DNA of 64,000 nt from an uncultured Saprospiraceae bacterium (lineage in GTDB: Bacteria > Bacteroidota > Bacteroidia > Chitinophagales > Saprospiraceae): positions 116,143 through 180,142 of the forward strand of contig CAKZQC010000012.1 of NCBI GenBank assembly GCA_937139495.1, written 5' to 3'. Each line of letters starts with the position of its first letter. Positions within the stretch are counted from its first letter, which is position 1. Below the pieces are notes generated by a model. The model searched no databases. It was not told the origin of the DNA and saw only the letters and a program-made list of their open reading frames with translations. The translations under genes and the position numbers were made by a program. Shown here one piece after another: positions 17,428 to 25,489 of the stretch.

Positions 17428-18495
17428 ATGAAGAAACGATACCTTTTGTTATTGCTATTTTCGCTTACCGCTTGCTTGCAAGACCAGCAATTCAGTTTGC
17501 CTTATTTGGGCTACACCCCACTAGACCAAAACGATAATTGGCAGCTCGCTAGCCCTGCCGCCGAACAGATGGATAGTAGTTTGCTGGAGCAAGCCTATGA
17601 ATTAGTATATTCCGATGAACGTTTTTTGATGGCTAGAAGCCTATTGGTCTTTCGCAATGGCAAACTAGTAGCTGAAGCCTACCCCAACGACCTCGATGAC
17701 ATACAAAAAATCTATCCAATACAATCTTGCACCCAATCTATTACGTCGATACTAGTGGGTGCCGCATTGCAGCAACAGCTCTTGGACTCTATCCAAACGC
17801 CACTCTATGACTACTACCCCAACGAATTTGATACTGACAACAGAAAGCAAACAATAACCCTAGAAGATGCACTAAAGATGCAAGCAGGCTTGGCATTCGA
17901 CAACAGTCGCCAAACCAAAGTGTTGTACACAACTAAAGGAAGTTCTGTTGGTTATGTATTGCAGCAAGATTATAAATTTGTGGCAGGCACACAAACAAAA
18001 TACAATAACGGAGCACCACAATTGGTGTCCGCAGTATTGAGCAGCCAAACACAACAGCCATTAGTCGATTTTGCTCGTCAAAATTTATTTACTCCTTTAG
18101 GAATTGAGCATTGGCAATGGGAAAATGCAAAAGATGGCACTACCTTTGGGGCATTTGGATTGCAGCTACGACCACGTGATTTGGGAAAAATAGGGCAATT
18201 GTTATTGCAAAAAGGCAGCTGGAATAACCAACAATGGATAGATAGCAGTTATTTGGCGGAAGCCACACAAATACATACTTATTTGCCTGCTTTTGCAACA
18301 GCACCTTATGGCTATTATTTTTGGATAATTCCGCAGTACCACGCCTATGCGATGGTTGGAGATGGAGGACAGTTTGTACTCGTTGCTCCTGACCAAAACT
18401 TAGTCGCAGTTTATACCGCAGGAGCTTATACTAATCCTGCTTTTTTTGATAATCGAATGGAATTGATAGACTTATTAATCAAAAGTTGTAACTAA
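17428..18495 (+). CDS. Beta-lactamase-fold (serine hydrolase) lipoprotein with altered SxxK motif
   Basis: A 355-residue lipoprotein (lipobox LTAC, Cys16) of the class C beta-lactamase/esterase family. The fold markers are present: YPIQSCTQSITSILVG, DALKMQAGLAF, the Y-x-N motif YNNG (Y192, N194), FGLQLRPRDLGKIGQL and YGYYFW...VGDGGQFVLVAPD. The catalytic motif reads S100-C-T-Q103 instead of SxxK, because the codon at 17734-17736 is CAA. Without the general-base lysine the usual acylation chemistry should fail, so this may be a non-catalytic binding protein, or a residue from elsewhere compensates. Likely periplasmic. Confidence 0.85.
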   Translation: MKKRYLLLLLFSLTACLQDQQFSLPYLGYTPLDQNDNWQLASPAAEQMDSSLLEQAYELVYSDERFLMARSLLVFRNGKLVAEAYPNDLDDIQKIYPIQSCTQSITSILVGAALQQQLLDSIQTPLYDYYPNEFDTDNRKQTITLEDALKMQAGLAFDNSRQTKVLYTTKGSSVGYVLQQDYKFVAGTQTKYNNGAPQLVSAVLSSQTQQPLVDFARQNLFTPLGIEHWQWENAKDGTTFGAFGLQLRPRDLGKIGQLLLQKGSWNNQQWIDSSYLAEATQIHTYLPAFATAPYGYYFWIIPQYHAYAMVGDGGQFVLVAPDQNLVAVYTAGAYTNPAFFDNRMELIDLLIKSCN

Positions 18496-18528
18496 AGGTG
18501 TTCACTAAAACCTATTGTTTGGCATAAA

Positions 18529-18702
18529 TAATAGAGGTTATTACGAATAAAGTTGTATAAAGGTGGCGAGATAGATTTTTTTTGAGTAGCAAAGAAAGAC
18601 GGAAATTCGTAGCCTTAGCTACGAAATTGAGTACTTGACGCTGCCTACTCGAAAAAAGATATTTTCGTCGCCTTACGAATTTATTCGTAATAACCTCTAA
18701 TA
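18529..18702 (+). repeat. Palindromic intergenic element, copy B
   Basis: A 174-bp member of the same family as 2551-2709 and 51313-51483. It keeps the GGTGGCGAGATAGATTTTTT and AAGATATTTTCGTCGCC blocks and a central small palindrome (TTCGTAGCCTTAGCTACGAA), but its outer arms have a different sequence (AGAGGTTATTACGAATAAA) that still pairs exactly with the other end. It ends 11 nt before the start of the detached STAND C-terminal gene. Confidence 0.85.
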
Positions 18703-18713
18703 AACTCTAATAA

Positions 18714-19406
18714 ATGCGTATAGAAATAACTCATGATTTTTTGGCAAAAAAAGTCTTCACCCAAGCCTCTATATCTGATAGAGATAGAGTGAAGGCAGCT
18801 CGTTATTTGCAAGGTTGTTATGTAGCTTATCAGGACAATGAAAATTTACTATTGACATACAATGATTTGATTCATTTGCAACCGCAACTTGCAGAGATTG
18901 CCCTTTCCGAAGAAGAAGAAGCCTATGTAGCCAAAAGCAAAAAGTACATTCAACAGCAAAGAAGAAAACAAGCGTTGCAAAAATATGCCTTAGTCGCCTG
19001 TGTTTGTATTGGTATATTTGGGAGTTGGGTAGCTTGGGAACGCCGTCAACACCACCATACTTCTTATGCGTTGGCAGAAGCACAAGACACCATTCAGATT
19101 ATGCAGCGTAATGCCCAAAATTATGCAAAAAAAGGCGTACTGCCACTCGATTTCAAAGCTATTGTGATACAAGGGCAAGTGATCAATGAAGTAGGTACAC
19201 CGCTACCAAATACAACTATTGGCATCGCTTCCGCCAATACTCAAACAGATGAAGCTGGCAACTTTGATTTTCATTTGATACTGCCGAGCAGCTACCTTTC
19301 CGAATCTTGGCAATTAGATTTTAGGCACAAAGGCTATCAAAATCAACAACAACTATTAGATTTAGACCAAAATAAGCTGCAATATCGTATTGTGTTGAGC
19401 AAATAA
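18714..19406 (+). CDS. Detached STAND C-terminal segment with membrane helix and carboxypeptidase-regulatory-like domain
   Basis: A 230-residue protein that starts MRIEITHDFLAKKVFTQ, the segment that normally follows the winged-helix part of nSTAND1 ATPases ('ELxHDxLA'), and continues with their helical stretch LLLTYNDLIHLQPQLAEIALSEEEEAYVAKSKKYIQQQRRK (about 45-88). Then come a membrane helix (about 91-108), a short coiled coil, and a beta-sandwich of the carboxypeptidase-regulatory type (about 149-228, VIQGQVINEVGTPLPNTTIGI..TDEAGNFDF). Fused relatives carry all of this in one chain. Here the N-terminal ATPase lies 3.9 kb upstream. Whether the halves reassociate or this is a relic cannot be told from sequence, but both frames are clean. 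Confidence 0.75.
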   Translation: MRIEITHDFLAKKVFTQASISDRDRVKAARYLQGCYVAYQDNENLLLTYNDLIHLQPQLAEIALSEEEEAYVAKSKKYIQQQRRKQALQKYALVACVCIGIFGSWVAWERRQHHHTSYALAEAQDTIQIMQRNAQNYAKKGVLPLDFKAIVIQGQVINEVGTPLPNTTIGIASANTQTDEAGNFDFHLILPSSYLSESWQLDFRHKGYQNQQQLLDLDQNKLQYRIVLSK

Positions 19407-19419
19407 TCTACTATATGCC

Positions 19420-20229
19420 TTACTCATAACTCAATCGCAAGATTTCGTTTAGCAACAGTTGATTGGTCGTTGCCAAACCTGTACTAGCTTGTAGCAATGG
19501 ATTGAATTCGTCAATACTTTCCGACTCAATTTTGAGTTTAGTACAAATTTTTTCGAGTGCCGACCAATACAATAAATTAGTCGTTACTGTTTCGGTCAAC
19601 TGTTTGTGCGTGTCGGCGATTGGTATTATTTTTTGTAGATTATTTTCATAATTAATAATACACTTATGATAAGGCTGTTCACACAATTGATGCTTCAAAC
19701 CAACTGTTTTGAGCATATAATAAGTAGGAATAGTATGAGCGTAAATAGATTGCTCACCAACCATTTTTAGTATTTGCAAATCATCGTACTCCTCTGTTAG
19801 CATCTTGCTTCCCTGTCGCTCTACGGCTCTAGCAAGCACCTTCGATACCTCCTCACTAGCTTCCAACAATTTGACATTGGCTTTAGCCAATTCCGTGATT
19901 TTTTTCTTCGTATATCCGCCTCCAAACAACACCGCCTTGTATTCAAACCAAGCTGTTTGCAATTTGGCTAATTGCCCTTGCAGACCTATAGAGATTAGCC
20001 CAATTTCTAGCTCTTCCAGCTCATCGCTAAAAGCAAGGGCGTCATTCTGAAGCTTTATTCTATTTTCTTTTTTATCTATCTTAAGGACAATGCTAACATA
20101 ATTCTTAGTAATTTGTTGGCTCAGTGCTGCTTGCTGATAGCTTTTGATAAGTAATTCTTTAGCAGCAACTTGAGTATAGCTGTTCGTAGCATTCATTAGA
20201 ACAAAAAGCAATAGAATAGCTGTTTTCAT
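19420..20229 (-). CDS. Secreted PilJ-like (type IV pilus MCP N-terminal) domain protein
   Basis: A 269-residue protein with signal peptide MKTAILLLFVLMNATNSYTQ. The segment AALSQQITKNYVSIVLKID resembles the 'RQRMLSQRIAKxYL' opening of PilJ-type sensor domains. A second, weaker copy of the helical pattern follows (about 140-250, KMVGEQSIYAHTIPTYYML..). The protein is all-helical and ends without a membrane anchor, so it would be a free periplasmic or secreted four-helix bundle. Similar proteins occur in Bacteroidota without known partners. It is convergent with the STAND C-terminal gene, 13 nt apart. Confidence 0.55.
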   Translation of the reverse strand: MKTAILLLFVLMNATNSYTQVAAKELLIKSYQQAALSQQITKNYVSIVLKIDKKENRIKLQNDALAFSDELEELEIGLISIGLQGQLAKLQTAWFEYKAVLFGGGYTKKKITELAKANVKLLEASEEVSKVLARAVERQGSKMLTEEYDDLQILKMVGEQSIYAHTIPTYYMLKTVGLKHQLCEQPYHKCIINYENNLQKIIPIADTHKQLTETVTTNLLYWSALEKICTKLKIESESIDEFNPLLQASTGLATTNQLLLNEILRLSYE

Positions 20230-20370
20230 AGGTAAACTGTTTTGTTATATAATTAGGTGTGAAGTAAACCAAGTATTATACCAAACCAACTATTTATCCA
20301 TAAGTTTTGTTCTATTGCAGAGTGGGCTGTCCACTTTAAACAAATGCTAACTTTTTGCTAAAACGACATC

Positions 20371-20850
20371 ATGAAATCTACCATTACTAGCCTACTTTAT
20401 ATTTTTGGAGCCATCATTTTGGTGGGTTGCAGCGAAGCGACCACCGATACAGGTGCAGATCTAGCCCCAAGTGCCGTTGCCCCCAAACTAGAGATTACTC
20501 CGCAGCATAATTTTGACCAAAGTCAACTGAGTCCAGAATTGACTAATCTATCTGTTCAGTTCAAAAACCTACAAGGTCAAGACCGTCGAATCGTATATGA
20601 ACAGTTAGAACTATTATTGCCACACTGTCCCATTGTTATTCAAGAGGACAACTCGGCAGATTTTGATTTTGAGCAAGCTCAACAACGAATGTCTCCAGCG
20701 GACTTAACTGCAATTCTGGGTCCTCCAGACGAAATTCTGCAACAAGATGTATTTGTCTATGAGCTGTTGAACGGAGGAGGTTATCAAGTCGTGTTTTTTC
20801 TAGATGATAAAGGCATTGTAGTTTGTAGTGCCAAAGAAGCTACTTCGTAG
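20371..20850 (+). CDS. Small lipoprotein, possibly BamE/OmlA-like
   Basis: A 159-residue predicted lipoprotein (lipobox LVGC, Cys20). The C-terminal half (MSPADLTAILGPPDEILQQDVFVYELLNGGGYQVVFFLDDKGIVVCSAKE) has the order 'helix - LGxPDE - strand - strand with KGxV' seen in SmpA/BamE-type outer-membrane lipoproteins. The similarity is general, and a BAM role is not supported by the neighbours. A strong bidirectional terminator follows. Confidence 0.5.
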   Translation: MKSTITSLLYIFGAIILVGCSEATTDTGADLAPSAVAPKLEITPQHNFDQSQLSPELTNLSVQFKNLQGQDRRIVYEQLELLLPHCPIVIQEDNSADFDFEQAQQRMSPADLTAILGPPDEILQQDVFVYELLNGGGYQVVFFLDDKGIVVCSAKEATS

Positions 20851-20862
20851 TATTTCCAAACG

Positions 20863-20903
20863 AAAAAGAAGAGATTTACGACGTGTAAATCTCTTCTTTT
20901 TTT
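20863..20903. terminator. Bidirectional terminator
   Basis: The arms AAAAGAAGAGATTTAC and GTAAATCTCTTCTTTT pair perfectly around a short loop. Both arms end in A/T tracts, so the hairpin serves the lipoprotein gene on the plus strand and the OmpA gene on the minus strand. Confidence 0.9.
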
Positions 20904-20920
20904 AACAAGTAGAAGTTGTT

Positions 20921-22078
20921 TTATTTCAAATCTGCTTTTAAGTCTGGTGCTTCAATCTCTCCAATGACACCATCACAAAGAACTTCCACTTCTACCCTTC
21001 TGTTTAGGTCACCTCCGTTCTTGTATTTAGCCAGCGGCTGTGAGCCACCATGATGTGCCGTAATAATACGCTCTCTTTCTATACCCTTGGTAATCAATGC
21101 CAGTTTAACGGTTTGTACCCTGTCTTTGGATAGCTCCAAATTCTTGTACGCATTGCCAAAAATATCGGTATGCCCGTGCAATACAATTTTGGCCTCCTTG
21201 TTATAGTTCAGATAATCAATAACCATGTTGAGCGTACGCATTGCCTTCACTCTTCCAGCAAATTCTGCTTTGTTGTCATGAAAATAGACGTTACGCAGTA
21301 TGATACGTTCGTTGCAGTCCAAGTCATCGCTAGATTCTAGCATTTTGGGCATATAATCAATTGGCTCCAAAGCTTGTTGCAATGGGTTATCTCTTTTGGT
21401 GCTTTTGGTTTCTTCTAGCTTTTCGTCAAATTGCTTTTGCTCCTTAGTAGAAGTTACAGACTTCAAATCAGGAAAATTGACTTGTTTTTGTTCGCCATAA
21501 AACTGCTGTATCGTTTGCTCCATTTGTGCAGAAGATCCCAACAATCTATTGTCAGGCGTTTTGATCATAATATCGCTAGCACCAAAGCGCTCTACTGCTT
21601 GATTATTGATAGCACCTCCCCTTAGATGAAAACTACGCACTGTGCGAGGAAATTGCTCCAACCTCAATTCACAAGTAATAATATCGCCCTTAGCAGCTTT
21701 CAGCTCTAGGTTTTCTTTACCTGCTATTTCTTGCTTTTTTTGTTCGTCATTCAGACGAATATTCATGACACGAGGCTTGCGAGTGACTGCTTGGTCGGCA
21801 TAACGCGGGTGAATAGCTGTAGTCAATTCCCAACCGTTGTCATCATCTGGACCATAGAACATAATTTCGTCATTGTCTTTTTCGGCAACATACCGAAAGT
21901 TGATAATCATATCCTTGCTTGTATATTCTATCTTGGACAAGATAAAATTGGTAGCAACTGTTCGGTATTTGGGCAGGTAATCCACATACTCGATGGTGTT
22001 GTCTTGAGCATGGCTAGTAGAAATACTACCAATAGTGGCGACAAACAAAATGGCTATAAAGAGTTGATATATTTTCAT
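20921..22078 (-). CDS. OmpA-family outer-membrane protein (paralogue 1)
   Basis: A 385-residue exported protein (signal MKIYQLFIAILFVATIGSISTSHA) with an N-terminal beta domain (about 30-190, YLPKYRTVATNFILSKIEYTSKDMIINFRYVAE) and a C-terminal OmpA peptidoglycan-binding domain (about 260-370). The OmpA domain keeps LHGHTDIFGNAYKNLELSKDRVQTVKLAL and NRRVEVEVLCD. It is paralogous over its whole length to the gene at 28158. The OmpA domain alone is shared with 55195. It probably tethers the outer membrane to peptidoglycan; the role of the N-terminal domain is unknown. Confidence 0.85.
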   Translation of the reverse strand: MKIYQLFIAILFVATIGSISTSHAQDNTIEYVDYLPKYRTVATNFILSKIEYTSKDMIINFRYVAEKDNDEIMFYGPDDDNGWELTTAIHPRYADQAVTRKPRVMNIRLNDEQKKQEIAGKENLELKAAKGDIITCELRLEQFPRTVRSFHLRGGAINNQAVERFGASDIMIKTPDNRLLGSSAQMEQTIQQFYGEQKQVNFPDLKSVTSTKEQKQFDEKLEETKSTKRDNPLQQALEPIDYMPKMLESSDDLDCNERIILRNVYFHDNKAEFAGRVKAMRTLNMVIDYLNYNKEAKIVLHGHTDIFGNAYKNLELSKDRVQTVKLALITKGIERERIITAHHGGSQPLAKYKNGGDLNRRVEVEVLCDGVIGEIEAPDLKADLK

Positions 22079-22296
22079 AAACTAAAAACTTAGAGGTGGA
22101 ATTAATATTTTGAGACTCATCAAAACGATAAGCTAATTTGTTTAATATATTTCTATTTTATAATACTATTTATATATGCAATATATTACTTTTTGAGGTA
22201 GTATGCAATGATTTTTAGATTATTGTCAATAAAAATAATCGGAATTATATCTCCTACTTAAACTAGGTTATTGGCAATTTTATTGCCAATAAAGCA

Positions 22297-22333
22297 AAAG
22301 TCCCCTACAAGTAGTTACTTGTAGGGGACTTTA
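22297..22333 (-). terminator. Terminator of the subtilase gene
   Basis: The arms AAAGTCCCCTACAAGTA and TACTTGTAGGGGACTTT pair perfectly. It lies 24 nt beyond the subtilase stop codon. A second small hairpin (TTGGCAA/TTGCCAA) lies at 22271-22289. Confidence 0.9.
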
Positions 22334-22356
22334 ATTATTATTTAATTTTCAGAAGA

Positions 22357-23982
22357 TTACTTCTTCTTAGCATTTACTATTTTTTCGGCAGCTACCAATG
22401 CACTATAAGCATTGACAACACCACCTGTATTGCTCAAGTCTTTGAATGTTGCTTCTTTCTGACCTTGCGAACCAGGGATATAAACTTTACCCTCTACTTT
22501 GATAGTTGATTCCACCAATACTTGACGCAATTCTTTGACCGTCAATTCTGGATAGTACGACCAAACCAATGCCGCTACACCCGCTACTACTGGCGATGCC
22601 ATACTAGTACCGTTTAGTGCTTGATAGCCATTGTCTGGCGTAGTAGAGTAAATATCTACACCTGGAGCAAACAAATCTACGTTTCTAGCACCATAGTTAG
22701 AGAAAGTAGCAGGAGCATCAGCTCCATCTTTCCAAGACAAAGCACCTACTTCAATCCAGTTGTAGAATGGTTTTTTGGTATTTTTGTCTTTCCAGTATTT
22801 GTTCGGGTAGTTTGCTTCTGTATCAGTATCCAAGTGACTGTTACCTGCGGCATGTACCAAAAGTACTCCTTTCTTCTGAGCATAACACACTGCTTTATCT
22901 ACTGCTTTTTTGTCAAATTTGTAGCCTTTACCAAAACTCATGTTGATAATTTTAGCACCATTATCTACCGAATAACGGATAGCATTTGCTACATCTTTGT
23001 CACGTTCGTCACCATCTGGAACGGTACGTACCGACATCAATACTACGTTGTCCGCAACACCGTCCATACCGACATCATTGCCACGACTAGCACCTACAAT
23101 ACCTGCTACGTGTGTGCCGTGCAGTGCATCTGGTCCTGTGACATCGTTGTTGCCATAGTATTTCTCCTTAGAGTTCATATAATCATCTTTGACAATCTCT
23201 GAACGAGGATCAAAATCTGTGTTGTAGTAGTATTTAGCTCTACCTTCGTAGTAGTCCAATGCTCCTTGTAGTTGACCTGTTAGCTCTTTGATTTCGAGCG
23301 TATCGCCTTTGGTTGACCCACCAGCTTCCATTTGTGGATAAATCATGTTTTGGAACAAACGAGCAGCAACAGTTACTTTTTCGTCCTTCGTGCTATTCTT
23401 GACTTCCTCTACATTGTTGTACGTAAACGGCTTGCCGTCTAGTGCTACATCAATTTTCTCAAAAGAGCTAATTAAGGTAGTGTAGAACTGAATTTGCTGC
23501 ATATTAGAGTTGGTCTCATCGTCAATCGTCTTCTTGATTTCTTGATATTGAGCTTCCTCTTTTTTGTTACGTTTTTTGTCTTTGAGATAAACATACAAAC
23601 GAGTAATTTCTAGTTGATCTTGATTGACATTGCTACCATCTTTGCCACCTATGAAATTCCAACCATGTACATCATCAATGTATCCATTGTTGTCGTCATC
23701 GATGCCATTGCCTGCTATTTCTCCTTCATTGACCCACATTACATCTTTCAGGTCTTCATGTTCTTCGTCAACGCCAGAATCAATAATAGAAACAATAATT
23801 TTGGTTGATTTTTTGCCTTTCAGCAATTCTTCATAAGCTTTTTCGGTACTTACACCTCTTACGCCGTCATTGTCGTAGTCTAGATTAAACCAATTGTCTG
23901 GTGCTTTAGCTTCTTGCTGTGCTTGTGCTGTAAAAGCTGCTGTTGCCAAATAGGCAGATAGGACTAAATTCCTTAATTTCAT
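22357..23982 (-). CDS. S8 (subtilisin-like) serine protease, secreted
   Basis: A 541-residue secreted protease with signal peptide (about 1-21, ending AQA) and an intact catalytic triad: D68 in VSIIDSGVDEEHEDL, H288 in LHGTHVAGIVGASRG and S460 in LNGTSMASPVVAGVAAL. The oxyanion Asn is in VHAAGNSHLD. Between Asp and His are the family motif GIDDDNNGYIDDVHGWNFIGG and a long charged helical insert (about 130-280), which makes the gap much larger than in subtilisin but is usual for this Bacteroidota subgroup. There is no C-terminal type IX sorting domain, so release or retention in the periplasm is possible. It is monocistronic with its own terminator. Confidence 0.93.
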   Translation of the reverse strand: MKLRNLVLSAYLATAAFTAQAQQEAKAPDNWFNLDYDNDGVRGVSTEKAYEELLKGKKSTKIIVSIIDSGVDEEHEDLKDVMWVNEGEIAGNGIDDDNNGYIDDVHGWNFIGGKDGSNVNQDQLEITRLYVYLKDKKRNKKEEAQYQEIKKTIDDETNSNMQQIQFYTTLISSFEKIDVALDGKPFTYNNVEEVKNSTKDEKVTVAARLFQNMIYPQMEAGGSTKGDTLEIKELTGQLQGALDYYEGRAKYYYNTDFDPRSEIVKDDYMNSKEKYYGNNDVTGPDALHGTHVAGIVGASRGNDVGMDGVADNVVLMSVRTVPDGDERDKDVANAIRYSVDNGAKIINMSFGKGYKFDKKAVDKAVCYAQKKGVLLVHAAGNSHLDTDTEANYPNKYWKDKNTKKPFYNWIEVGALSWKDGADAPATFSNYGARNVDLFAPGVDIYSTTPDNGYQALNGTSMASPVVAGVAALVWSYYPELTVKELRQVLVESTIKVEGKVYIPGSQGQKEATFKDLSNTGGVVNAYSALVAAEKIVNAKKK

Positions 23983-24079
23983 TTTTTAAATCGAATTTGT
24001 TTGTAATAATGATTCACTGTTGCTGGGGTTGCCTAAGCGTTCGCCAAAACAGCTTGAACGAATAATAACTATTTATCTG

Positions 24080-24277
24080 ATGATTAAAGTAATTTGGCAA
24101 AGTTATCTTAAATTTCACCAATCACTTTTTGCTTTAGCAATACTAATACCGTTGCCCGTATTTTTGTTCACCTTAACAATACTTTGTGAAGTTGCTTTAT
24201 ACCAAAACAAGAGTACTCAGAGCGTACTCCAAATACTCTTGCCTAAATTGGTTATTCGCCGAAAGGCTACCATCTGA
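24080..24277 (+). CDS. Possible small membrane protein (65 residues)
   Basis: An ATG-initiated frame encoding about 65 residues with one clear hydrophobic helix (SLFALAILIPLPVFLFTLTILCEVAL) and a basic C terminus ending RRKATI. It lies in the gap between the divergent subtilase start and the fabH 3' end and overlaps the end of fabH by 11 nt. No homology is evident. It could be chance, and it is listed only because the hydrophobic pattern and position outside other genes are suggestive. Confidence 0.25.
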   Translation: MIKVIWQSYLKFHQSLFALAILIPLPVFLFTLTILCEVALYQNKSTQSVLQILLPKLVIRRKATI

Positions 24278-25328
24278 ACAACGCAGAACCCCAAGTAAAT
24301 CCACTACCAAAAGCAGCTAGACATACTAAATCTCCGTCTTTAATTTTTCCTTGTTCCCATGCTTCGCAAAGGGCAATCGGAATAGAAGCAGCAGTGGTAT
24401 TGCCATACTTCTGTATATTGTTATACACTTGATCGTCTGTCAATTGTAGTGTTTTTTGTACAAACTGAGCAATACGCAAGTTTGCTTGATGCGGAATAAG
24501 CATATCCAAATCCTTGATGGTATAACCTGCCGTGGTCAATGATTCCATAATGGTCTCAGGGAATCTTCTCACTGCATTTTTGAATACAAATGGTCCGTCC
24601 ATATTTGGATAGTAATTACCTGTTTCCATCATCTTGGGCGTAATCATCAAAGAAGCATACGGCTCTTCTTCTTCCGTCGGGTACATACTGAAATCTTTCG
24701 TAAATACACCACTATGCGACCCTGGGTTCATGAACGCCAATTTCTCTGCATAACGTCCATCTGAATGGATATTAGAAGCCAACAAACCTTTACCTTCCTC
24801 TGTTGTTGGTTGTACGATGGCAGCTCCTGCTCCGTCACCAAAAATAACGGTCACATTACGCCCTCTAGTACTAAAATCTAAACCTGCAGAATGAGACTCC
24901 GAGCCTATCACCAAAATATTTTTGTAAGTACCTGTACGAATAAATTGATCCGCAATAGTCATACTATAAATAAATCCTGAACATTGGTTACGTACATCTA
25001 GTGCAGGGATTGTTCCCATACCCAATTCACGCTGTACCAATACACCACCTCCAGGAAAAAAATAATCGGCACTCAACGTAGCGAAGATAATCAAATCAAC
25101 ATCATCTTTTGTGATACCCGCACGCTCTATGGCTATTTTGGCAGCCTCTGCTCCCATGGTAGCAGGAGTGTCCTTAAATCGAGTCACGTAACGGCGTTCT
25201 TCTATACCTGTTCGTTCCTTAATCCATTCGTCACTTGTTTCCATGACCTTTGCTAAGTCATCATTAGTCACTACATTTTTGGGTAGGTAATAGCCCATAC
25301 CCGCTATTTTTGTTCTTATTTGTGTCAT
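24267..25328 (-). CDS. fabH: 3-oxoacyl-ACP synthase III (FabH)
   Basis: Condenses an acyl-CoA starter with malonyl-ACP to begin fatty-acid synthesis in the cytosol. The catalytic triad is complete: C116 in LDVRNQCSGFIYS, H280 in LIPHQANLRIAQF and N310 in IQKYGNTTAASIPIALCEA. The N terminus (KIAGMGYYLPKNVVTNDDLAKVMETSDEWIKERTGIEERRY) is standard. At 353 residues it is slightly longer than E. coli FabH because of an insert near 205-250 (SMYPTEEEEPYASLMITPKMM), common in this phylum. In Bacteroidota, FabH often accepts branched starters, and several paralogues may exist. It is monocistronic. Confidence 0.95.
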   Translation of the reverse strand: MTQIRTKIAGMGYYLPKNVVTNDDLAKVMETSDEWIKERTGIEERRYVTRFKDTPATMGAEAAKIAIERAGITKDDVDLIIFATLSADYFFPGGGVLVQRELGMGTIPALDVRNQCSGFIYSMTIADQFIRTGTYKNILVIGSESHSAGLDFSTRGRNVTVIFGDGAGAAIVQPTTEEGKGLLASNIHSDGRYAEKLAFMNPGSHSGVFTKDFSMYPTEEEEPYASLMITPKMMETGNYYPNMDGPFVFKNAVRRFPETIMESLTTAGYTIKDLDMLIPHQANLRIAQFVQKTLQLTDDQVYNNIQKYGNTTAASIPIALCEAWEQGKIKDGDLVCLAAFGSGFTWGSALFRW

Positions 25329-25489
25329 ACTTACTTCTGTTTGTTATAACCTTTTTACTTGAAACAATATTTTAATTTATTGCTAATAAAATAATATTAA
25401 AATAACTTCTCTGCAAAAATACTATTTTATTTCAAATAACTAAACTATTCTTTAGTACATAGTTTCTGTATTGCTTTTTTAGAGCCTGT

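Noticed and set aside
22621..23202. Long open frame antisense to the subtilase gene
   Set aside because: It lies wholly within a strongly supported protease gene; its Ile/Val/Tyr-rich composition is what the complement of that gene gives.
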